Under the pieces are notes generated by a model, which saw only the letters and a list, made by a program, of their open reading frames with translations, ran no database searches and was not told where the DNA came from. A program made the position numbers and the translations under genes. This document shows, piece after piece, positions 58,605 to 64,000 of a stretch of DNA of 64,000 nt (its first letter is position 1; every line of letters starts with the position of its first letter). Source of the stretch: a virus; the IMG/VR virus record IMGVR_UViG_3300024299_000011, positions 1-64,000 of that record; one strand, 5' to 3'.

Positions 58605-59036
58605 ATGGAAAAAGAATTAATGATATTAGTAGGGCCTATAGGTTCTGGTAAAACAACTTTTTCTAAAACACTTGAGAACGACACGTCTATTCGTATATCG
58701 CAAGATGAGATGGGTAGGAAAGCTTATCTAGAGCATTTTAAAGCAGCTATCCGTAATGAAGTTCCAAGGATATTAATTGATCGTCAAAACTTCAATAAAG
58801 AGCAACGTGAAAGATTTATAAAACCAGCTAGAGAAGCTGGGTACTGTGTGACCGTATTTGAACTAAAAACAAATACTGCTACATGTATAGAAAGAGTTGT
58901 TACTAGAGTTGGTCATCCGACTGTTGTAAGCGGAGATGTTGAGTTAGCTCAAGAGATAGTAAATAGGTATTTGATTAACTACGAAGCACCTACAGCAGAT
59001 GAATATGATAATTTAAATATAGTGGAGGAATTATGA
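58605..59036 (+). CDS. Polynucleotide kinase-like P-loop enzyme
   Basis: A 143-residue kinase domain of the T4 Pnk/AAA_33 type. It has Walker A GPIGSGKTT (residues 10-18), a SQDEMGR segment as in nucleic-acid kinases, the Arg/Gln-rich LIDRQNFNKEQRERF lid segment and FELKTNTATCIERVVTRVGHPTV. The C-terminal phosphatase domain of T4 Pnkp is absent, but a phosphoesterase is fused to the ligase at 60809. It would phosphorylate 5'-OH ends of broken RNA before ligation. GGGAGG lies just before the ATG. It is the first enzyme of the RNA-repair cassette. Confidence 0.85.
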   Translation: MEKELMILVGPIGSGKTTFSKTLENDTSIRISQDEMGRKAYLEHFKAAIRNEVPRILIDRQNFNKEQRERFIKPAREAGYCVTVFELKTNTATCIERVVTRVGHPTVVSGDVELAQEIVNRYLINYEAPTADEYDNLNIVEEL

Positions 59037-59368
59037 GCGAATATGTTCCAAATAGATGGGAATTAATCCAGTTTAAAGGTAAAGAAACTAACTATAAAAT
59101 ACTAGGATCTTGGTCTGGCGGGTATGTTGATGGGGATAGTTGGAGATTATCATCCGGAGTAAAAAGCATAGAAGATGGTGGTGATTTTTATCTAGTAAAA
59201 AACCACTCAGGATCATTATACAGGTGCAGAAAAACTAGTAGAGGTATGAACATAGTAAGTGCTGGGGTATTTGATTCAATTTTAGATGAAGCGAAATTAG
59301 TGGATGGTTTAGAAGTATCTATAATAGATATAAAAGATTATTTAAAGGGGGGTATTAATGGATTATGA
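59033..59368 (+). CDS. Hypothetical protein with SWSGGY motif
   Basis: A 111-residue protein with the segment ILGSWSGGYVDGDSWRLSSG, a pattern I associate with conserved phage proteins of unknown function. It is compact and beta-rich. GGAGG precedes the ATG, which overlaps the kinase stop. It lies between the kinase and ligase genes. Confidence 0.65.
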   Translation: MSEYVPNRWELIQFKGKETNYKILGSWSGGYVDGDSWRLSSGVKSIEDGGDFYLVKNHSGSLYRCRKTSRGMNIVSAGVFDSILDEAKLVDGLEVSIIDIKDYLKGGINGL

Positions 59369-59657
59369 ATCAATAAAGTTTGAATATATACAACACTTTC
59401 ACAAAGAAGAGGGGTGTGGTCATGATATAAAGATACCAAACTCTGATGTATTTATTATTTTAGAAGAGTTTCCATATCTAGAGATATATGATAAAGAGTA
59501 TTCTGACAAACTAGGATCTGGTTACTTTTATGTTAGGAAGGTTGGAGAAATGACAGCAGAGCACTCTATGACTTATTATAAAGATATGTATAATTTAATT
59601 AGATTAGATTATGATGCGTTATATCAACGAGTACAAGACATAACGTTGGAATTTTAA
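59358..59657 (+). CDS. Hypothetical protein
   Basis: A 99-residue acidic protein (MDYESIKFEYIQHFHKEEGC) with many Tyr and Glu residues. AAGGGG lies upstream, and it overlaps the previous gene by 11 bases. No family recognised. Confidence 0.62.
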   Translation: MDYESIKFEYIQHFHKEEGCGHDIKIPNSDVFIILEEFPYLEIYDKEYSDKLGSGYFYVRKVGEMTAEHSMTYYKDMYNLIRLDYDALYQRVQDITLEF

Positions 59658-59878
59658 TGACAACTGTATCACTATCAATAGAAGAGTTTGATAAGATGAG
59701 AGAAGATCATATTGCTTTTAATAAAATAAAACATCTATGCAAACATCTTATAATAAAAGAAACAGATAAGATGCGACCAGAAGAGAGAGTGTTTGCTGGA
59801 GAAGGTGGGCAAGAGTATCTTGGTTTAAACCACAGGCAGATGGAATTACTATTATTAAAGATAAGGAAGTTGGTGTAA
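59657..59878 (+). CDS. Small hypothetical protein
   Basis: A 73-residue helical protein (MTTVSLSIEEFDKMREDHIA) with HLCKHLIIKE and a C-terminal helix (RQMELLLLKIRKLV). TAATG coupling with the previous gene; the Rnl2-like ligase gene follows directly. Confidence 0.62.
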   Translation: MTTVSLSIEEFDKMREDHIAFNKIKHLCKHLIIKETDKMRPEERVFAGEGGQEYLGLNHRQMELLLLKIRKLV

Positions 59879-59879
59879 T

Positions 59880-60812
59880 ATGTTTAAAAAATATAATTCA
59901 ATTGAAAATTCATATCAACAGAAGTTTATTTTAAGAATGTTAGAACAATACCCTGAACTAAAGGATGCTAAGTATTCTATTAGGGAAAAATTAGATGGGT
60001 CTAACTTACAATTATATTTTGAGACTAACAAACAAATGAGAGTCGGTAAAAGAACTTCCTTTTTAGAAGAAGGTGATAAGTTCTTTGATGTATGGAGTAC
60101 TCTTAAAAAATACGAACCTCAGGTAATAAAACTACAACAATACGTTGATAATTACGGATGTCACTGTACCGTTAGGGTATTTGCCGAGTTATACGGTAGT
60201 GGAGTACAAAAAAGAATAAATTACGGAGAAGAAAAGAGTATATCTTTTTTTGATATAGAAATTAATGATAAGATGTTATCTCAGAAACAATTTGAACAAA
60301 TTATGGCAGATTTACAAATTGATAATATAGCGCCTTTATTAAAGTATGTTGGCAGTTTAAAAGAAGCACTAGAATATAGTCCTGACTTTAATAGTAAAGT
60401 ACTTGGGGTAGAAAATAACCCATCTGAAGGCATAGTTATTAAACCTTATGAAAGAGAATACTACAGTAAAGTAGGATCTAGATTCTTATTAAAGAAAAAG
60501 GCTGATGCATTTTCTGAAAAAATGAAAGTAAAGCCTGGGAAGAAGCGTACTGACGAAGTCACTAAAATAGTTAACGCTAAAATTGAGTTCCAGTCTTATA
60601 TAAATGACAATCGAGTTAAGAGTACTTTCTCTAAGCATGGAGAGATAGAATCTCCGGACCAACTTGGAAAGTATATTCAATTAGTGTTGGCCGATGCTAA
60701 GGGTGATTTCTTAAAAGAATATAATATTTCTGATTTAGATGATAAGGAGCTTAAGAAAATATACGGCTCTGGCGGAAAACACATAGTAGCATTACTTAAA
60801 GGGTATTTATGA
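59880..60812 (+). CDS. T4 Rnl2-like RNA ligase
   Basis: A 310-residue ATP-dependent RNA ligase. The adenylated Lys is Lys37 in motif I IREKLDGSNLQ. Further nucleotidyltransferase motifs are RVGKRTSFL, FAELYGSGVQKRINYG (motif III area), NPSEGIVIKP (motif IV) and RFLLKKKADAF (motif V). The C-terminal 90 residues form a helical domain like that of Rnl2. Rnl2 enzymes seal 3'-OH/5'-phosphate nicks, best in duplex RNA. It overlaps the next gene by 4 bases (ATGA), and the two ligases probably act on different substrates. Confidence 0.92.
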   Translation: MFKKYNSIENSYQQKFILRMLEQYPELKDAKYSIREKLDGSNLQLYFETNKQMRVGKRTSFLEEGDKFFDVWSTLKKYEPQVIKLQQYVDNYGCHCTVRVFAELYGSGVQKRINYGEEKSISFFDIEINDKMLSQKQFEQIMADLQIDNIAPLLKYVGSLKEALEYSPDFNSKVLGVENNPSEGIVIKPYEREYYSKVGSRFLLKKKADAFSEKMKVKPGKKRTDEVTKIVNAKIEFQSYINDNRVKSTFSKHGEIESPDQLGKYIQLVLADAKGDFLKEYNISDLDDKELKKIYGSGGKHIVALLKGYL

Positions 60813-62500
60813 AACGCTGGTTTACTTCAGACATTCACCTAGGACACAGGAACGTTATAGAGTATTGTGCTCGCCCCTACGCTAACGTTCATGAAATGGA
60901 TAAAGCAATAATTGAACAATGGAATTCGCAAGTAAATCCTGAAGATGAAGTATATTTTCTAGGGGACTTTGGTATTAATAAAAGAAAAGCTTTAGATAAA
61001 GAATTAGTTAATAGTTTGAACGGCGTCAAATATATAACATTAGGTAATCATGATTCTGGCTTCGTTCGTTGGCATAATAAAAAAAATATAGAAAGTATAG
61101 TCAATGGTTATATAAAATCGGGATGGGATGGTTGTGGGATTGAAGACCATCTATTACTGAAGAATGGGGTTGAAGTTATTATGACACACTTGCCTCCAGA
61201 TAATAGTAGAGATACTCGTTACTCTAAATTTAAACTAGAAAACGATCCTAATAAAATATATTTAAGTGGACATCTTCATGGAATGTATCGCAAGAAAGAT
61301 AATATGATTGATGTTGCGTTTGATGGGGAGCTTAAGTTATTATCTGAAGATGATATAGTTAATTTAATAGAAGATGAGAGGTCGTTTATTCCAACAAGAT
61401 TAACAGAGCATTATAAAGAAGAGAATCTATTCCTGAAACCATTTGAAGATGAAGTTAAGAAGAAGAATTTACGTAAAGTTGTTAAAGGAGATCTTGTACT
61501 TTATAACTATACAGATAAATGTACGTTTGATAGAGCTTGGAATGAAGTTACAATACATTCTCGTGGGCTAATCTTAAATAGAACTACAGGAGCTTTTGTT
61601 GCTGTCCCTTTTGAAAAGTTTTGGAATATAAATGAAATGCCAGTTACTCAATTAGAGAACCTTCCAGATGAACCATATACAGTTACAGACAAGTGCGACG
61701 GTTCGTTAGGTATAATCCACCATCATAACAACAAATGGAACGTAGCAACTCGTGGGGCATTTTCTAGCCCACAAGCAGTAAAGGCTGAGGAGATATTAAA
61801 GAAATACGATATGAGTAAAGTATACACAAAATTAACCTTACTTGTTGAGATCATATATCCTGAAAATAAAATTGTTGCTAATTACGGAGATGATGAGAAG
61901 TTAGTTTTACTTTCGATGGTAGATAGAGAGTCACAGCAAGAGCAAACTAGAATCCAGTGTGGTATGATATCAAAATGTACTGGAATTGAATTAGTTAAAG
62001 AGTATAACCATACAATAGAAGAAATGATTGAACTAAAGAAGACCATACCTAAAGATGAAGAGGGTTTCGTTGTTAGATTTGAGTCAGGATTGCGTGTTAA
62101 GATAAAAGGTGACGAGTATTGTAGAATTCATAAAATGATATCGCGCATGAGTCCCTTATCTTTCTGGGAATCTATGGATGATGGTAATGTTAACATCGAT
62201 TATCTACAGGAATTGCCTGAAGAGTTTCGTGACGAGGCTGAGGAGATAACAGATAAGCTAGAATCTCAGTATAAAGACTTGCTTATAGAAACATCGGAAG
62301 CGTTTAATGAAATTAAGGTAAAACTTGGACTATGTATATCAGAAAGTCTAACTGAAGATAAAAAGAAGCTTGGGTTGTATATAAAGAAACATCAACCAAA
62401 GCATGCTACCATATTCTGGGCATATTATTTAATGAGACCTGATAATATTGATAAATATATAAAAAGGATTATTAGACCAAAGGGGAATGAGTATATTTAA
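60809..62500 (+). CDS. Metallophosphoesterase-RNA ligase fusion
   Basis: A 563-residue two-domain protein. Residues 1-180 are a calcineurin-type phosphoesterase: TSDIHLGH, FLGDFG, LGNHDSG, MTHLPPD and LSGHLHG. After a linker, residues from about 200 form an RNA ligase of the RnlA/DRB0094-like type: HSRGLILN, motif I TDKCDGSLG with Lys295, ATRGAF, LVEIIYPENKIV, EGFVVRF (motif IV) and LRVKIKGDEYCRIHK (motif V). A helical C-terminal domain follows. The phosphoesterase could remove 2',3'-cyclic phosphate or 3'-phosphate ends, the kinase at 58605 supply 5'-phosphate and the ligase seal. This resembles a bacterial Pnkp (kinase-phosphatase-ligase) whose kinase is encoded separately. Confidence 0.9.
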   Translation: MKRWFTSDIHLGHRNVIEYCARPYANVHEMDKAIIEQWNSQVNPEDEVYFLGDFGINKRKALDKELVNSLNGVKYITLGNHDSGFVRWHNKKNIESIVNGYIKSGWDGCGIEDHLLLKNGVEVIMTHLPPDNSRDTRYSKFKLENDPNKIYLSGHLHGMYRKKDNMIDVAFDGELKLLSEDDIVNLIEDERSFIPTRLTEHYKEENLFLKPFEDEVKKKNLRKVVKGDLVLYNYTDKCTFDRAWNEVTIHSRGLILNRTTGAFVAVPFEKFWNINEMPVTQLENLPDEPYTVTDKCDGSLGIIHHHNNKWNVATRGAFSSPQAVKAEEILKKYDMSKVYTKLTLLVEIIYPENKIVANYGDDEKLVLLSMVDRESQQEQTRIQCGMISKCTGIELVKEYNHTIEEMIELKKTIPKDEEGFVVRFESGLRVKIKGDEYCRIHKMISRMSPLSFWESMDDGNVNIDYLQELPEEFRDEAEEITDKLESQYKDLLIETSEAFNEIKVKLGLCISESLTEDKKKLGLYIKKHQPKHATIFWAYYLMRPDNIDKYIKRIIRPKGNEYI

Positions 62501-62503
62501 TAC

Positions 62504-62532
62504 TTGTATATTGAATAAAAATATGTTATAAT
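62504..62532 (+). promoter_or_regulatory. Sigma70-like promoter for the AAA+ gene
   Basis: TTGTAT (62504-62509), 17 bases, TATAAT (62527-62532). The predicted start near 62539 leaves a 21-base leader with AAAAAAAGGA before ATG 62560. Confidence 0.75.
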
Positions 62533-62559
62533 TAACAAAACACAAAAAAAAGGATTAAA

Positions 62560-63519
62560 ATGGGATTTAAAGATTACGTAAAAGTACACGATAAATATGT
62601 GGTACAGCTAGACAGTGATAGACAACCTAAACTACCTGCAGGACATTACCAGCTACATTATATACAAGAAGCTGATCAATTGTTATTTGAGAGAATTAGC
62701 TTTAATTCTGATGAGATCCTAGAACTTCCGTCAAAAGAGTTTCAATTAGTAGCAGGACAGATAGACACATTCCTGGGCGATGATAGCCGCAAGTTATTTA
62801 ATGATTATAATTTTGTATATAAAAGATCGGTGTTAATGCATGGAGTCCCAGGTACAGGAAAAACCATTCTGGCAAACAGGATTGCTAATAAAGTTGTTGC
62901 TGGAGGTGGTGTTGTTTTATTCAACCCGAACCCTCAAATATTAACTAAAGCTTTTAAAGTGTTTGATGATATTCAACCTGATACTAAAATAGTAGTTATA
63001 TTTGAAGAGTTGGATCAGTTACTTAAAAATTATGAAGGTGAGTTATTACATATTTTAGATGGGGAAGTACAGAAAGATAATATTGTATATATAGCAACTA
63101 CGAATTATATATCTAAAGTCCCTGCTAGAATAATGAGACCTGGTAGATTTTCATCTATAGTTCAGATCCAATACCCAGATGCTAAGTGTAGAGAGTACTA
63201 CCTTGATAAAAAGATAGGACATATTGATTCAAAAGAAGAGATTAAATCTATAGTTAAAAAAACTGATGGGTTTTCTATTGACGAATTAAAAGAAGTTGTA
63301 CTATCTAATAAGTGCTTACAAGTTCCTCTTGATGACGTTATTGGTAGAATAAATGAAACTAAGGAACTATGTAAGAACGACTCAACCTTTAATGAGTATG
63401 AAGATAGGTATGAAGACGGTCCTTTTCGTAGTGATAAGTATAGACTTAGAGATTTAATGTATGAAATGAGAGACGCTCAAGAATATCAAGCAACGAATAA
63501 CATAATGGGGAACAAATGA
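62560..63519 (+). CDS. AAA+ ATPase
   Basis: A 319-residue protein with one AAA+ module. Walker A is LMHGVPGTGKT, Walker B is VVIFEELDQ (Glu where Asp is usual), sensor 1 is YIATTNY and the arginine-finger region is ARIMRPGRFSS. The C-terminal lid has YYLDKKIGHI and FSIDELKEVV. The first 90 residues are a separate domain. The pattern is closest to FtsH/BCS1/katanin-type ATPases, not to helicase loaders, but without an alignment the subgroup is uncertain. It has its own leadered promoter and is coupled to the next small gene (ATGA). Confidence 0.85.
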   Translation: MGFKDYVKVHDKYVVQLDSDRQPKLPAGHYQLHYIQEADQLLFERISFNSDEILELPSKEFQLVAGQIDTFLGDDSRKLFNDYNFVYKRSVLMHGVPGTGKTILANRIANKVVAGGGVVLFNPNPQILTKAFKVFDDIQPDTKIVVIFEELDQLLKNYEGELLHILDGEVQKDNIVYIATTNYISKVPARIMRPGRFSSIVQIQYPDAKCREYYLDKKIGHIDSKEEIKSIVKKTDGFSIDELKEVVLSNKCLQVPLDDVIGRINETKELCKNDSTFNEYEDRYEDGPFRSDKYRLRDLMYEMRDAQEYQATNNIMGNK

Positions 63520-63695
63520 TAAAAGTAAATATAGATATTAATCAATTAAAGAATGAATTAACTATGATACACAATGAGCTATTTGCATCAATAAACGGAA
63601 CAGATAATCAACGAAGAGACGCTGTTAATCTTGTAGTAGAAAAGATACGTACTTTAAAAAACCAAATAGATAATATTGAGGTTATAGTAAAATAA
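63516..63695 (+). CDS. Small coiled-coil protein
   Basis: A 59-residue helical protein (MIKVNIDINQLKNELTMIHN, ending KNQIDNIEVIVK) overlapping the AAA+ stop (ATGA). Coupling suggests a partner or co-regulated protein of the ATPase. Confidence 0.62.
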   Translation: MIKVNIDINQLKNELTMIHNELFASINGTDNQRRDAVNLVVEKIRTLKNQIDNIEVIVK

Positions 63696-63716
63696 TTTTA
63701 ACAGGAGATTTGAACG

Positions 63717-63818
63717 ATTAAATATTATAAAGACAGACTGAAATTGTTATTTTTTGATTTGATTTGTTTATTAATTTTTACTTTATTAATTATTGCACCG
63801 TTTTTTACGGGTTCTTAA
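63717..63818 (+). CDS. Possible tiny membrane protein with near-cognate start
   Basis: A frame of 33 codons starting at ATT 63717 (or ACG 63714, which is 6 bases after AGGAG). It encodes (M)KYYKDRLKLLFFDLICLL and a hydrophobic helix ending APFFTGS. The composition is that of a small membrane protein. No ATG, GTG or TTG start lies in frame ahead of the helix, so it depends on a non-standard start. Confidence 0.35.
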   Translation: MKYYKDRLKLLFFDLICLLIFTLLIIAPFFTGS

Positions 63819-63875
63819 CAAAGGGGTTGATATGCAATTAATATGCCAAAGTAATTTTAACAGTAGAGAGGATTT

Positions 63876-64000
63876 ATGGAAAACGAAGAAATAAGAAAGA
63901 TTAATTATCACGGTTGTCCTTCTTGCGGTGAAGAATTTTCTTATGGTGACAGTGTTCAGCATTTTAATGATAAATATTCAGAAGAAAATAAAAGACTAAG
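63876..64000 (+). CDS. Zinc-knuckle protein, 3' end outside window
   Basis: The frame starts at ATG 63876 with GAGAGG 4 bases upstream and is open to the window edge. MENEEIRKINYHGCPSCGEE shows a CPSC zinc knuckle, followed by an acidic region. Incomplete, so no further call. Confidence 0.6.
   Translation, partial: MENEEIRKINYHGCPSCGEEFSYGDSVQHFNDKYSEENKRL

Noticed and set aside
63832-63894. 20-codon frame starting ATG 63832 behind AAGGGG
   Set aside because: The SD is fair, but the peptide is very short and overlaps the better-supported zinc-knuckle gene; at most a leader peptide.
1-64000. CRISPR array or direct-repeat array
   Set aside because: No regularly spaced short repeats were seen; the repeated intergenic motif is far apart and tied to gene starts.
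1-64000. Integrase, repressor or attachment site indicating a temperate phage
   Set aside because: No recombinase or CI-like repressor is visible in the window, so lifestyle cannot be decided here.

Overview
The window is a continuous, AT-rich stretch of a tailed double-stranded DNA bacteriophage genome. It has a large terminase, portal, scaffold, major capsid protein, podovirus-type adaptor and tail proteins, DNA-ejection proteins and fibres, together with replication and nucleotide genes. Genes are packed with ATGA/TAATG overlaps and strong Shine-Dalgarno (SD) sites. The short-tailed (podovirus-like) assignment is inferred from the connector, large tail-protein and ejection-protein set and the absence of a tape-measure, sheath or baseplate module. 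Two lipoproteins with lipoboxes, several signal peptides and an M15-type endolysin suggest a diderm host. Host sigma70-type promoters are recognisable, but the host cannot be named from the sequence.

Layout. (1) 1-18208, plus strand: family A DNA polymerase (5' end outside the window), metallophosphoesterase, ClpP-like protease, class II ribonucleotide reductase with an intein, SF2 helicase, ThyX with an HNH intein, dUTPase, HNH nuclease, exported trypsin-like protease and many small proteins. (2) 18143-38221, minus strand: holin-like protein, four ejection-type proteins, the large tail protein and adaptor, and fibres. (3) 38311-41432, plus strand: endolysin, pyrophosphatase and small proteins. 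(4) 41444-55150, minus strand: a GIY-YIG endonuclease with its own promoter, major capsid, scaffold, surface or decoration candidates, virion muramidase-like protein, portal and terminase. (5) 55310-64000, plus strand: exported subtilase, metalloprotease-like lipoprotein, an RNA-repair cassette (kinase, Rnl2-like ligase, phosphoesterase-ligase fusion) and an AAA+ ATPase.

Regulation is the most notable part. Six copies of a motif (in sense TTAACAAATATAAAGTGAA) lie upstream of minus-strand transcription units and look like the phage late promoter. At two strand switches this motif sits exactly 8 nt from the -35 box of a divergent sigma70 promoter, forming a compact early/late bidirectional module. 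Four sigma70-type promoters place the expected transcription start within one base of the ATG, predicting leaderless mRNAs. Three genes, including the major capsid gene, appear to start at ATC codons spaced 6 nt from an SD site. A cloverleaf-like RNA element lies directly behind a promoter at 7902-7931.

Working model: host RNA polymerase reads the plus-strand early/middle genes. Nucleotide enzymes (NrdJ, ThyX, Dut, pyrophosphatase) feed PolA replication. RNA-repair enzymes could counter host tRNA or RNA cleavage. The late motif then switches on the minus-strand virion and lysis genes. Inteins, GIY-YIG enzymes, an HNH protein and a NUMOD-only protein show a heavy load of homing elements.
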